Source: Tetragonia tetragonoides
Lineage: Eukaryota > Streptophyta > Magnoliopsida > Caryophyllales > Aizoaceae
Assembly: GCA_038025085.1 (NCBI GenBank)
Contig: CM076146.1
Location: 16,776,001-16,840,000, forward strand
DNA length: 64,000 nucleotides
Direction: 5' to 3'
The translations under genes were made by a program, and so were the position numbers. Shown here in pieces: positions 44,411-55,435 of this stretch; the stretch's first letter is position 1; every line of letters starts with the position of its first letter. The notes under the pieces are model-generated. The model did no database searches. It was not told the origin of the DNA and saw only the letters and a program-made list of their open reading frames with translations.

Positions 44411-45874
44411 TCACACAAAGAACGCAAATATGTCTTGATACTCAACAAGGAGTTGGTGGATCTTGCTTTGGGTTTCTTGACCAAGCATCCCCCCAACTCT
44501 TACTGTGCGTTCAGGGCGGGCGGGATCTCGGGCGAGTGCTGTCACTTCTTCCATTGGTTCTGGGTGATGCTCAAACTCAACCCTTACATCGACTTCTATA
44601 ACATCAATCGACATAATGCTCGGCCCCAGCTCTTTGGGTGGCTCTGGCTCCTCCAGCTTCCTTTTCTTGCCAGCTGGTAGATCTTTGAGAGAGGCTTTGC
44701 TGCTCTCTGGGTTGTCGGGGATATCCAATGGATCCGCCCTTACTGTAGGCTGGAGCTTAAGGGATGTGTAGTAGCATTCTCTCGCCTCAGCCTGACTCCC
44801 ACATAACTTACCCACATTCCCGTCGTCACATTCGAACTTGAGCATCAACATATGGGTGGCGATGATCGCCTTAATCCTGTTCAGGGTTGGTCGCCCAATA
44901 AGGGCGTTATAGGCCAATGGAACATTGAAGACAAGGAAGTCGACATCAATAGTTCTCACCTTGTTGAGTTTCTTGTCACCCACTCTGACTTTCAGTTTTA
45001 CAGTGCCTAACGGCTCCACATTGTGGCCACCAAGGCCTACCACCGGGGAGGCGTATCTGAACATGGTTTCCTCGCCCCCTGCTAACTTTTGTAAGAAATT
45101 GATGTGGATCACACCGGCAGAACTGCCGGTGTCTATCAGAATTTTGGGAACAATCAAATCGCCTATCTTCATCTGGACGACCAAAGGGTCGTCATGGGGT
45201 AGGTGTAAGTCTTGCCTATCTTGTGCCTTAAAAGTCATTTCTGGCATGGTGAGAGGTTTCACCATCAGGTTTTGTCTGAGGCTTCGCACATAAGTCTTTC
45301 TTCCTGCCACTGCTGGGCCTCCTGAGGCGAAGCCTCCCGAAATTACTGCACAAAATTTTGTGCTACCGTGACCTTTCGCCTCGTCAATGGGCTTAACCGA
45401 ATGCACAGTCTTGCCCTTTGCGTCATTAAGGTACTTGTTCAGCTTGCTCTCTTTAGCCCATGCTCTCAGCACTCGATCAAGGAACCTACACGTATTTGTG
45501 TAATAGCCATTCTCTTTGTGGTACTCACCAAAGCTTGCTTTGTTTATGTATTGCTCGAGGGTTGTGAGTGGTGGAGGTATTGGCAAGGCAATTTGGTCCC
45601 GGATCTCCATAAATATGGTCTGTATATCTGTCTTGAAGGGTGAGGGCTCCTGCTCTTGGAACTTCCTTTCGGGCGCACGCCCTTGGGGCGGCTTCTTGTT
45701 TTTGGGCTTGTTATCAATGGTCAACGCCAGCTTATGGGATTTTCTCTTTCTCGGCCTCTTGAAATCCACCAAGTCGGTAGATGTGAGGTAGGCGTCTTCC
45801 TTCTGTATTAGGTAGGCGAAGATTGTTCGCTTTTTTGGCGAGTGAGAATTTAAGGTCCTCGTCCTACAGGCCAT
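44411..45874 (-). CDS. protease region of Tat element 1 polyprotein
   Basis: 487 clean codons. The N-terminal 120 residues are gag C-terminal, rich in Lys/Pro. A zinc-knuckle remnant reads FGEYHKENGYYTNTC near residue 120; the usual first Cys is replaced by Gly. The aspartic protease is centred on ILIDTGSSAGVI (about residues 246-257), followed by LGTVKLKVRVG and a NALIGRPTLNRIKAI flap/C-terminal motif (about residues 320-334). The tail (EPPKELGPSIMSIDV) leads toward RT. The protease cleaves the polyprotein. Not broken over this length, unlike gag and pol. Confidence 0.85.
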   Translation of the reverse strand: MACRTRTLNSHSPKKRTIFAYLIQKEDAYLTSTDLVDFKRPRKRKSHKLALTIDNKPKNKKPPQGRAPERKFQEQEPSPFKTDIQTIFMEIRDQIALPIPPPLTTLEQYINKASFGEYHKENGYYTNTCRFLDRVLRAWAKESKLNKYLNDAKGKTVHSVKPIDEAKGHGSTKFCAVISGGFASGGPAVAGRKTYVRSLRQNLMVKPLTMPEMTFKAQDRQDLHLPHDDPLVVQMKIGDLIVPKILIDTGSSAGVIHINFLQKLAGGEETMFRYASPVVGLGGHNVEPLGTVKLKVRVGDKKLNKVRTIDVDFLVFNVPLAYNALIGRPTLNRIKAIIATHMLMLKFECDDGNVGKLCGSQAEARECYYTSLKLQPTVRADPLDIPDNPESSKASLKDLPAGKKRKLEEPEPPKELGPSIMSIDVIEVDVRVEFEHHPEPMEEVTALARDPARPERTVRVGGMLGQETQSKIHQLLVEYQDIFAFFV

Positions 45875-47254
45875 TCATAGAGGCGATATAGGAGGCTTCG
45901 TCTGAAAGATGGGTGATTTGGCTAGCTTCGTCATTAAACCTCTTAAGATAACTCCAGAGATCTTCATTTTCTTTCTGAACGATCTGTTGAAGATGGACGC
46001 TCGTCTTCTTTTTCGGTTTATGCGCCATAAATCTGTCTGACAATTCTTTGGCCAACTGGTCAAAGTTATGGATGCTTGCTGGGGTGAGGTTTTTGAGCCA
46101 CCTCAAAGCTGCGCCCATCAGGGTCGACTGGAAGTATCAACACGAGACCGTGTCACTTGCGGCTTGTAACATCATTTTGGATTCAATGACAACCAAGTGA
46201 TCGTCTGGGTCCGTTTTTCCAGCGTAAGAGGGCATCGAAGGCACTCTTGGTTTTGGGGGCATGGGGGCATTCATAATGGCATCGCGGAATGGTAGAGGCA
46301 TTAGTGGGAGCCTAACCAAAGTGTTACCATTCCTATGGGGCAAGGCGATCGCTCAAAGCGCGACTCCAGCCAGCCCCGTCGCCCTTTGGGGGGTTTGGAT
46401 CATAACCATCATAGTCAGCATCATTGTCCCCATAATCATAATATTCGTCCTCGTAGCCTGGGTCGTACTCGCCCGCCCCATATTCATTACCCTCCAAATC
46501 ACCCTCCCCATAATCATACTTAGGTATGGATGATGCCTCCAAGGTGAATTGAATTGAAGGCTGGCTGTTTGCCATGAAACAGCATGGAAGTCGACTTTGC
46601 CAGGTGTTTCTGCTGCGAGTAGAGCAACTTGTTGATGTTCAAGTACACACGAGCGTCTACCTGGGAATGGCCCCCAGGGTGGGCGAGTCGTGAAGAGGTC
46701 TTTTGGGCGACCTGTGGGTCAATAGGCCTCTTGCCTTCACGCTTTAAGAGTTGGCGTGTGTCTTTTCCAAGGTTTGGGCGAGCCGTCATAGAGGGGTCCT
46801 GGCGACCAGGAATTGTGAGAATATGGCGACTTCCCGCCTGGCGCTCGCCTTGATTAGGGTTCTGGCGAGTCAACTGTGACGCGTTGGAGTGAGGGGCAGC
46901 ATAAAGCCTGGGTTGAGTCGTCGTAGCCACTTGAGCGAGCATCCTCGCCGCTTTTTTCATCTCTCTATGGAAGAGATCCATCATAGATTTCTGCATGTTA
47001 AACATAGATTTCTGCATGGTATGCATGGATTTCTCAACGTTCTTTTCTTTGACAAACTGGACTTGGCGAATCGATTGTCGACCCGAGTGTCCTCTCGAGG
47101 ATTGGGGAGCCTCACTAGATTGTGCTGACTTTCTGGTCTCAACCTCTACGCGGAAACCATCCTCTTCCAATGTCGGCATTTGGTTCTTGTTGAGAGGTTG
47201 AGAGTTGAGGGGAGAAGAAAGTATATAGTCTCTGGATCTTGTGGAGTAGACCAT
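45864..47254 (-). pseudogene. gag of Tat element 1
   Basis: Starts at 47254 (MVYSTRSRDY), 31 bp from the 5' LTR. The first frame (to 46520) is basic and Gln/Arg-rich with a possible coiled coil (MHTMQKSMFNMQKSMMDLF). A frame change follows in an acidic Tyr/Asp region (GDLEGNEYGAGEYDPGY, about 46450-46520). The gag core lies in 46343-45864: MPSYAGKTDPDDHLVVIES and ALRWLKNLTPASIHNFDQLA, with a stop near 46137 (expected Trp/Arg region). Gag forms the particle and packages RNA. Confidence 0.8.
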
Positions 47255-47268
47255 TCAACAAAGGGCTC

Positions 47269-47284
47269 CGCACAGACGACGCCA
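47269..47284 (-). promoter_or_regulatory. primer-binding-site-like sequence of Tat element 1
   Basis: On minus, TGGCGTCGTCTGTGCG lies one base inside the 5' LTR, in the position and with the TGGCG start typical of Tat/Athila primer sites. The exact tRNA cannot be named. Confidence 0.6.
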
Positions 47285-47285
47285 A

Positions 47286-47817
47286 TGTTTCGGGGTTCTT
47301 TTTGAGGGGTCGAATAGAAAAGTGTCGAAGTGAGGGAGCTCCTGAATCGAAGGTCTAAAAGGGCGACCTGCAAAAGAGAAAAGGTGACTGCCCTGGGGGG
47401 TTTCCCAGGAAGGGGCCTCTCCAACGACCAAGTCAGATATTTGCAGGAAGAGAGAGAAAGTCCAGAGAGAATATCTTGGAAGTAGTCCTAGAGAGAGAAA
47501 TTAATTGTTACCTGAAATGAATAGTGACTGTTATTTATACGACGTCAGCTTTAGGGCACGGAATTCCGTACCCTGTCAGATGTCAGGCGGAAACTTCAGC
47601 ACCTCGGTAAATGGGCCTGCCATTACAATATTCATAGGCCAGGCTGGTCAGATCAATCATGCTGACGCACTAAGCAATATTCCCGGGATTTTGGAGGGCT
47701 CTATTATAGCCCCTTGAATGCCACGTGCTGGCATATGATTGGCCGTCTGATTTGTGGACCCCCTCTGATGATGTGGCGGTCAAGGGTTGCTCAAAAGACA
47801 TAGTTTGGGCCCGAACA
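47286..47817 (-). repeat. 5' LTR of Tat element 1
   Basis: 532 bp, TGTTTCGGGG to GGGCCCGAACA, flanked by GATTT at 47818-47822. Contains TTATTTATACGACGTCA at about 47531-47547. Confidence 0.93.
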
Positions 47818-47822
47818 GATTT

Positions 47823-48540
47823 CTTTACATACTACCAACTCAACTACATATAATTAACATTTAGGGTTTAGCAGATCTTAATTTAACAAATCAAAATTTC
47901 ACATTTCAGACTGCAATTTTCGTTCATTTAACTTCAGCTCCAGAAAACAAAAATCATTTTTTGTTTGCAAACGATTCTCTAACAAACCCTAAAATTTTAT
48001 TTAACATGTTCAGTTAACATTTTCGCTACAACAAAAGATCAATAACCTAGCCAATGTTACCAAAACACTAAATTGCTAGCAATTTAAGAGCTCACCTCAA
48101 CTTTCCTCCTCAAATTTCAACAAATCTACTTTTGTCCGCCTTGAACATCAACCTCTTGCGAATTTCACAATTCCAGGCTTCACTGAGAGAGCAAAGAGAG
48201 AGTGAACAGACTGAGAGTGAACAGAGTGAAGGGAGTGAGGAGTGTAAAGAGAGTGAAGTGAACAGAGTGAAGAGTTTGAAGACAGTAAAGTGAAAAGGGT
48301 TTCAAACACAACGATATGACTTTTTCAGAAAGGAGAGAGAAAGGGTAGGGGGGAGATGACTGATTTCAAATAAGGCGACAATGGGTAATTAAATGTGGGG
48401 ACAGGACATGGGTAATTAAATTTGCTAATTGCTAATTTTAACACGCGCGTAGGAGAGAGAGAAATAGCCGTGTAGGAGAGAGAGTTTGGGAGAGTTGGCC
48501 ACTTACCCCATGCCACATAATACAAAGTCAATGCCACCTA
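47823..48540 (-). promoter_or_regulatory. distal leader and promoter side of the FAR1-like locus
   Basis: Sequence continuous with 37069 before the Tat insertion (ttctttacat occurs on both sides). On minus it looks like a leader with an intron donor near 48095 (ggtgagc) and an upstream CT/GA-rich region (48185-48350 and 48440-48500). It may include the MULE terminal region, but I could not match a terminal inverted repeat to the other side. No gene. Confidence 0.4.
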
Positions 48541-49940
48541 GATTCAGAATATGGTTTGACCCATATTCTCAGAATGTAAATAACAAAGCTCAAACGATAA
48601 ATATGTTTAACCTGCGAGTTAGAAGGCAAACAAGATAATTCATCCCAATAATCACAAACAAGCATAATATTGATAAATAGCAATAAAATAAATATTCATC
48701 CATCCATTCATTCATTCATTGGTTTAATACAAGCTCTTTTGCTCAAAACGCGCCATGCATGTACATATCACATAAACCAAAATCGTTAGTAGATAACAAG
48801 CAAATATAAAATTTAATGAAAACCCTAATGTTGGATTACCTAGATGCTCACAATGAACTTATTGGGTTTAATTCTTGAACTCTTGCTCTTGATGAAGTAT
48901 GAAGGTTATTCTTGTGGTGCTAGGGCTAGCCTAAAGGAGTAGAATCAGAAATTTAGGGTTTATTATTGTGAATGACCTACCTTGGAGCCAACTTTTAGTC
49001 TCCAACTACCAATCTCTTCAACTGAACCCTAAGGTTGTTTATATAGAAGAGGGGGAGCTGCCAGGGTTTGGCACGGAAATCGAGCGGGCCTGAAATTTGT
49101 CGTCCGCAAGAAAGGGTCCAAGTGGCCATTGTGGTAGGCCAAGCTGTTGAACCACACAAGAGGCAAGCGGTCAAGCAGCTTCGCCTAGCGGCAAAGCCGC
49201 TTGTCCAAGCGGCCACCGCTTGGAACTGGAGCGGTTTGCCTACATAGACGCCTGACATGCTTTCTGCACGGGGGAGGCTATTCCGAGGGAGTCCACGTGG
49301 GATTGGCTGAGTTTCCTTGTTTGACCAAGGGTTGACTCAAGGGTTTTGGTTCCCTTTCGGGCCCTTGGGCTCAAAGAGGCCTATCTCTCAGTTTTGAACT
49401 CCAAATGAATTGAGTCCAACTGGTTTGGATCACCTGTACAAAAGGCTTCCACTAGTTAATTCAAATGAACTGGACTAATCATTAGAGAAATTATTCTCGC
49501 AACCCAGGTTCGAGCAAAATCCAATCCTTTCATCATCTGGTTTTTAGGGGACTTAAGATAGACACAATTTTTGGTGTCTACAATATGATAACAAAAATTT
49601 CTCCATAATTCCGACTTGGATTTCCCATCATGTCTAGGCAATAATGAATAGCATTTCAAAGCTTTCAGTCAACCATGCAATTATGTAATAAAGATGATTG
49701 TATAAAACAAATTCTCAACGACATTCATATAATCAAATGAAATTGTTTTGCAATGAGATAGTTTGCAAAATAATTAACAATATGAATATTTGTTGCATAT
49801 GCAACTACACCAACATCAACCTTGACCACGCAAGGTTATCACAACAGGTAAAAGTTCAATATAATTCAAATAAAACTCAATGAAAGACACCAACTCAACG
49901 AAATTTCAAAAACTCAACGAAATTTCAAAAACTCACTTTC
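48541..49940. other. unclassified repetitive-looking DNA, no convincing gene
   Basis: Holds a ccat/catt tetranucleotide run (48698-48722), a GC-richer block (49060-49260) with repeated aagcgg/ccgctt motifs and the palindrome gcggcaaagccgc (about 49189), TTGAC-type boxes near 49310-49335, and a tandem duplication of aactcaacgaaatttcaaa (about 49893-49934). The 87-codon minus frame 49258-48995 spans the GC-rich block and has no recognisable domain. It may be a degenerate LTR. Confidence 0.35.
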
Positions 49941-50735
49941 TGTAACACCCCCGAATTTACAACGATGTCCTGGGAGCTATCGACATTGTTGTACACGACT
50001 CGACACCACTGAACCGTCACAAACGCAAGGGTAGTTACTGCATTATTTATCACTAAGGAGTAAATGCTAAGCAGAAAGAAAGACTAGACATCAAATGAAC
50101 TTACTATGGAAACTAAAACAATCTAAAACAGTTATTATCAGAGTTATCTAAAATAGTGAGCTAAAATCCATTAATCCAACTATTACAACTTTGCCATCAA
50201 AGGGCATAAATCAAAAGTAAATCCCAACAATCTAACTGAACAAGAGAGTTCTAAAAACTAACGCCAACTCTAACTTCCAAGCTGTACGTCCTCTCTCGAC
50301 TAAACCTGCACCTTGGTTTCCCGATGAAAACAAAATAGAGAAGAAAAGAAAAGAAACAAAAGAAAAATAAAAATTAGGTAAACTAAATAAACGTCATCCG
50401 TACCCAGTAAAAACCTTTCGCAAACCTTACCTGAGGTTTAGAAGAATCATTGAAATTCATTTGCATACGCACATAGCATATAATCAAGCATACGCATAAC
50501 GACGTTCATTTACATGCAATTCTTTTATAGTGATCATTCGAAACACAACATAGACAATTCGTCTGGATTAGAGAGATGTAAGAGAGCGAATAGAACAACG
50601 ATTACCCATACTGTTCATCCAAATATACAATCACGCCATGGACTTAATGACTCTAGTGTGCACACTACCTATAGTATAATAAGCAAGCCTAGAGGACTTT
50701 ATAAATGGGGAATGATTCGTCCCAAACACGCTATG
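49941..50735 (-). mobile_element. Tekay/Del-type LTR fragment (LTR D)
   Basis: On plus it begins TGTAACACCCCCGAATTTAC (minus-strand end GGGGGTGTTACA) and matches the 3' part of LTR C in reverse for about 795 bp. It is cut at 50735 by insertion of LTR E. The remaining part would lie beyond the far end of that element, outside the window. Confidence 0.85.
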
Positions 50736-51012
50736 TGTGATACCCCGATATTTTCTATATTTAGAAAAATGATTTTCATACAATTTATCGTAATAATATT
50801 ACGATTATTTGAATTACTAATTATGGATGGATAATTTCCATAACTAATATTAAAGTCCTAATAATAAATATTAAGGATTTTAATTATTCAAATATTTATG
50901 GGGAGTTATTATTTAAATAATTTGAATTATTTGTGTGGGAGATTTCAAATAAAAACCTGATTTAGTATTGAGTGATTTGTGCATAATTGATTTAATGTAA
51001 TCAATTAGTACT

Positions 51013-51229
51013 AAGGAGTGAGGAGTGATATGGGGAGTGAATCATGCTTGACCAAGATTGACCAATGGTCAATATAAGGAGAGTCAAAGCTGAGTCAAAC
51101 CTACACTCACTCACTCTCTCTCTCTCACTCTCACGATTTCAAAGGAGTGAGGAGTGATATGGAGAGTGAATCATGCTTGACCGAGATTGACCAAGGGTCA
51201 ATATAAAGAGAGTCAAAGCTGAGTCAAAC

Positions 51230-51240
<11 letters not shown>
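51013..51240 (+). promoter_or_regulatory. duplicated LTR E promoter
   Basis: Two copies, 129 bp apart, each with TTGACC, TTGACC and inverted GGTCAA followed at once by a TATA element (51048-51078, TATAAG; 51177-51207, TATAAA). The second copy has the better TATA box and leads into the CT tract. W-box-like TTGACC motifs are WRKY targets in plants. Confidence 0.7.

Positions 51241-51307
<67 letters not shown>
51233..51307. repeat. (CT)n microsatellite 1 in LTR E leader
   Basis: About 75 bp of near-perfect CT repeat just downstream of the second TATA box. Confidence 0.97.
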
Positions 51308-51309
<2 letters not shown>

Positions 51310-51637
51310 TTCTCTCTCACTTTCTCCTTCTCCCTCTCTCACCGATCTCCTCTCTCCTTCCCTCTCCCCCTTACTGCTGCCACTGTCACCACCATCACCA
51401 CCGTGAAGGTGAGTCGCCGGCGTCGTGGGCTCGGCCCTACCGCCACCACCTCTCTCTCTCTTATCTTTTCTCTTTCTCGCATTCCCTCTCCCTCTCCCCT
51501 GTGTTTGCGCCAATGAAGGTCGAACCACCACCCAACCGCCACCTAATGGTCGCCCATGGTGGGTCGGTGGTCGAGTAGGCCCTGGCGGTGGCGATAAACC
51601 ACCGACCACCATGCTTTCTCTCTCTCTCCTTTGTTTC

Positions 51638-51743
<106 letters not shown>

Positions 51744-53698
51744 CCTCCTTTGTTTTCGGTCGAATCAACGCCGGCCACCATGGTCGGGGATGGCCACGAC
51801 GGCGCGGTTGCAGGCCGCCCTTGCTGGCGTCGTCTCGTATTCTCTCTCCTTTGTTTTCCCCTCTCTCTCGTCACTCTCTTTCTCTCTCCTAGCGTGCGCC
51901 ACCAAACGCCACCACTGGCACCTCTATGGCCGGTGGGTGGTGTTCTGGTGATGGTTAGACCATGGGCCCTAATGGGTGGCCGTTCGAGACCAATTGGAGG
52001 AAAATCGATTTTCAAAGTTTTTGAGTGTTCTTGACAATTTCAGAGTTTATTATTTATTTTCAAATTTAATTTTTGGATTTCAGTGAATTTTATTTCGTAT
52101 TTTGATTGTTTATAAAGTTTTACAAATCCGATTGTCGAATTTCAAAAGCCTATTTCGACTGGGAAAATGCAAGGAATTTAATAAAATTATCAGATCTGAA
52201 TTTAGAGTTCATTTTCACTTTCAATTCCACGTATGAATGTATTTTTAATTAATATTAATTAGGAACCGAAGATCGTTCGTAGTCCCATCAATAGTGAACG
52301 TTCTCGATAGAATCTCGGAGCGTAATTCAGTGGTAAGCTAACGAGACTACCTTCTTCTTATCCCAAAACAAAATGTTTTGATGTGATATGTGTTAAATGG
52401 CAATTTTATGATTAATTATGGAAAGCATGTTGGATTGCTCTAATTATGCAATTATGCCTTTAATTATAATTATTATAGCATGTTTATACTTGAATTATAT
52501 TGTGATAAGAGAATTAAATGTTAATTGGACTATTTATGGCAATGGAATGTACCATAGCTTATGCTAAGCTAAATTTAATTAATTGCCTTATTCGAATCAT
52601 AAGTGCATATGTTTCCTAATTGGAATGTGATTTATGCTAAGAGCATGTTAGAATCCTGACTAGGATTTGGTGATTATTAAATGCAGTAAATATGTTTAGC
52701 AATTCATAAAGCGATAGCTTGTATATGAGTAAGCATGTTGGCCTCTTAGTGCCTTAGTCTTTATTAAGACCCTTTGCATGTAAATGAATTAATAAGAGAT
52801 TAAGACTCCTATTGGTTCCGTAGGAGTAGTCGAGCATCAGGACTGCACATGCATATTGTCTAGTCGGGGGATGAGTGATTCCCAAAAGTATCTATTTCAA
52901 TATGGACACAGTGATGTTTGTGTTCGGGACGGATCATTCCCCATTGTATAAGTCCTCTTGTTAACCATGAGTTGCAATTGAGGTAGTGTGCACACTAGAG
53001 TCTTTAAGTCCATGGCATGATTATTAAATTGAGGTGATAACCTCCATAGATGTCGTGAGTGTACGCCCTCGGTCTATTATTGCTCTCTTAATTCTCTTCA
53101 CATGACTTATAATAATTGTTGTGGCGATGATCACTTTAAAAAGATTACAGTAATCTGATCGATTGTGCGTGCTTGAATTATTTGATTACCTGCGTGTGCA
53201 AATGAATTTCAATGATTCTTCTCAAATCCCAAGGTAAGGGTTTTCAAAATGTTTTTACTGGGTTCGGGCGTTAATTACTCAGTTTATCTGATTTTGTTTT
53301 GTCTCGTCTTTTTCTATTTTCCTATTTCCGTCATGGAAATTAAATGTGCAGGTAATGTCCAATAAGATCCCTTTCGGAGTTGGCTTAGATTTGCCTTGGA
53401 GCTCACTTAACTTTATTTTTCGCTGCTGGGTTTAGATATTCCTTTTGAAGGGATTGTAATAAGAATACTCATGTTATTTCACCGTTTAGACAATTTCAAT
53501 TATTAATGTTAAAGTTTCCTTTTTCAGTTTAGTAGGCTCTTTTATACCTAGCAATTTCTTTCTACTTCGCATTTATTCCTTAGCGATAAATGTGGCAGTA
53601 GCACCACCCCGGATTTGGGACGGTTCAGCGGTGCTGAGCCATGGATAATGACGTCGAGCAGCCTCGAAAATTGTTGTAAATTCGGTGGGTGTTACAAA

Positions 53699-53713
53699 TG
53701 GTATCAGAGCCCT
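53699..53713 (+). promoter_or_regulatory. primer binding site of the Tekay element
   Basis: TGGTATCAGAGCCCT two bases after the LTR end, complementary to the 3' end of initiator tRNA-Met, the standard chromovirus primer site. Confidence 0.9.
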
Positions 53714-53967
53714 AGGTTTAAAAGCTACCTAAGTTAATAAAATTTGTTAAATAAGATTAGTAATAATTGGTGGGAAATTAAAATGTGAATTTAAAGCCGT
53801 TAAGTTTTGCTTTAGATCGAGTTTATTTGAAATCACTTTCAGTTGTGGTTGATAGTTATTTATTACGTGATTGCTCATTGTAGATGGCAAGATAGAGGCA
53901 GACTTGTAGAAAGTCTACGGCTCGTAAGAACGTCGGCAACCTGCATTTATTTCCTGGTTGGGACCAG

Positions 53968-54816
53968 ATGTCGCCACCTCGCACTGTTTCCTCCGAGTCC
54001 GATCCTTCTGAGGACTCCGAGCCCTTGTCCTACACTGATCCCATGGAGCAGGAGGATCCCGATATGAGTTTAGAGTACTTCCCGGGAGAGCCTAGAGGGA
54101 GTCATTCTCACCCATCCGGAGGACCACCTACTGAGGAGAATGATGAGCCTGTGGAGTCTCCAGTTCAGGAACCTGTGGAGCCTCCAGCTGCTGAGCCAGT
54201 AGAGGATGACGAGTCATTCTTTGTACCCGATCCAGTGCATACTCGAGACATCACTCCTGACGACGTTGAGTTCCCACCGCTTTTGCTTTGGGTGCGGGAA
54301 GGGGAGCATGTTTTTGACTACATGGAGCGTGTCGACGACGCCTTGTATATGTACCTACATGATTACAACTTCACAATGCACCCTGCCTACTACATCTCTA
54401 TGGCACTTGCTGGTATTCCCATGGAGAACCCATGGATATGTCTTAAGGAGCGCTATAGTGACGTGATCGTGGATGGAAAGCCAAACTACAACCGTTATGC
54501 GACGCCCCATTATCGTTAGTTCTTGGAATTTGAGGTCGTTGCCGTAGAGCTCCAACTCGCGGAAAACGACTGGCTTCATCGAGGTGTTCTTACACCACTT
54601 CCTTCAGGTTACTTCGAGGCTTGTAAAAAGCCCAAGCGTCATAGCCATATGAATGCTAGAGCCTATCGTTCCCTCTTTACCCCCGTTGGTAAGAAGGCAA
54701 GAGTCAGTATGCCCTATATCCCGACTAGTGAATGCAAGGGCAAGGAGCCAGCATTTAGAGAGGATGAAGATCCATCGCCTCCTGGGTCGAGAGATAACCC
54801 AGTGAGGTTGGATTGA
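53968..54816 (+). pseudogene. additional ORF between 5' LTR and gag of the Tekay element
   Basis: A single frame of about 282 codons, broken only by one TAG at 54517-54519. N-terminal 90 residues are disordered and rich in Pro, Glu and Ser (EPVESPVQEPVEPPAAEPV). From about residue 95 it becomes globular: FPPLLLWVREGEHVFDYMER, DALYMYLHDYNFTMHPAYYI and CLKERYSDVIV. After the stop it continues with EVVAVELQLAENDWLHRG, a basic KKPKRHSHMNARAYRSLF part and an acidic end. No Gag, zinc knuckle or enzyme motif; not a known Tekay domain to me. It precedes gag by 620 bp in the same transcript orientation. The ATG at 53968 is the first of the long frame. Confidence 0.65.
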
Positions 54817-55435
54817 GACTTTCCTAGATTAGATTAGGTTTTCCACTCTTTTTCTCGTTATATGATGATCCTGCGTGGTCAAACAAATGTTGAAAGATGT
54901 TTAGTTAATTTGACTTTTAGTCAATTTTGAATGAATATTTATAATGATTGTTATGCATTAAATATTCTTCTTCTTATTTATTATTAAGCATGTTATTATG
55001 TCTATTATGGGAATTTGTGAACATGTCTCTTTATTTGCTATTTACCATTAGCATTATCATCTATATGGTCAATTATGTGTTCAAAGCATGCTTGGTGTTA
55101 TTGGACCTAGTTGGGTCATTTTCTTCGTTATTAGGCCAAGCATGTAGGCCATAATTGAATTTCAGGACAACCTCTGAGTTGTGACCCATCTCCTTATAAA
55201 CTGCATGTCAATATTATGCTTTCTTATTTACTTGAATTAGCATGGACTTGCTAAAATAGACCTTCGAAGCAAGGTTGGTATTTATTGAAATTTGGCTAAG
55301 TATAATTGCCTAGAGCGGGTTATGATATAACCCAAGTCTCTTTTGAGGTGACCCAAAAAGTTGGGATATCATTGATTAATTAGCGGCCTTATGCCATTGA
55401 TTGTTCCTCGTTACAGAAACTCGTAACTCGCGAAG
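54817..55435 (+). other. AT-rich interval between extra ORF and gag
   Basis: AT-rich with repeated gcatg motifs. No supported coding; could act as intron or leader for gag. Confidence 0.45.

Larger units (their letters stand above)
37075..47817 (-). mobile_element. Tat-lineage Ty3/gypsy element, 10.7 kb, nearly complete
   Basis: Two LTRs (524 and 532 bp), perfect GATTT duplication, PBS-like site, gag, protease, RT, RNase H, an additional archaeal-type RNase H (aRNH) and integrase, in this order on minus. The aRNH after RNase H and the non-coding interval between integrase and 3' LTR mark the Tat lineage (Ogre/Retand/Grande relatives). That interval here is 3.7 kb (37599-41348) and holds a spliced gene on the opposite strand and a tandem-repeat array. 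Several stops, at least one consistent with CpG decay (CGA to TGA in aRNH), make it inactive as a whole. LTRs are still very similar, so insertion is fairly recent. Confidence 0.93.

Noticed and set aside
48995..49258. 87-codon ORF as a gene.
   Set aside because: Frame crosses a GC-rich block with short palindromes; no recognisable domain, and a chance frame is the simplest view.
53699..53713. Possible tRNA gene similarity (also 17757-17772, 28711-28725).
   Set aside because: Only the short complement of a tRNA-Met 3' end, at LTR edges: primer binding sites, not tRNA genes. No cloverleaf seen.
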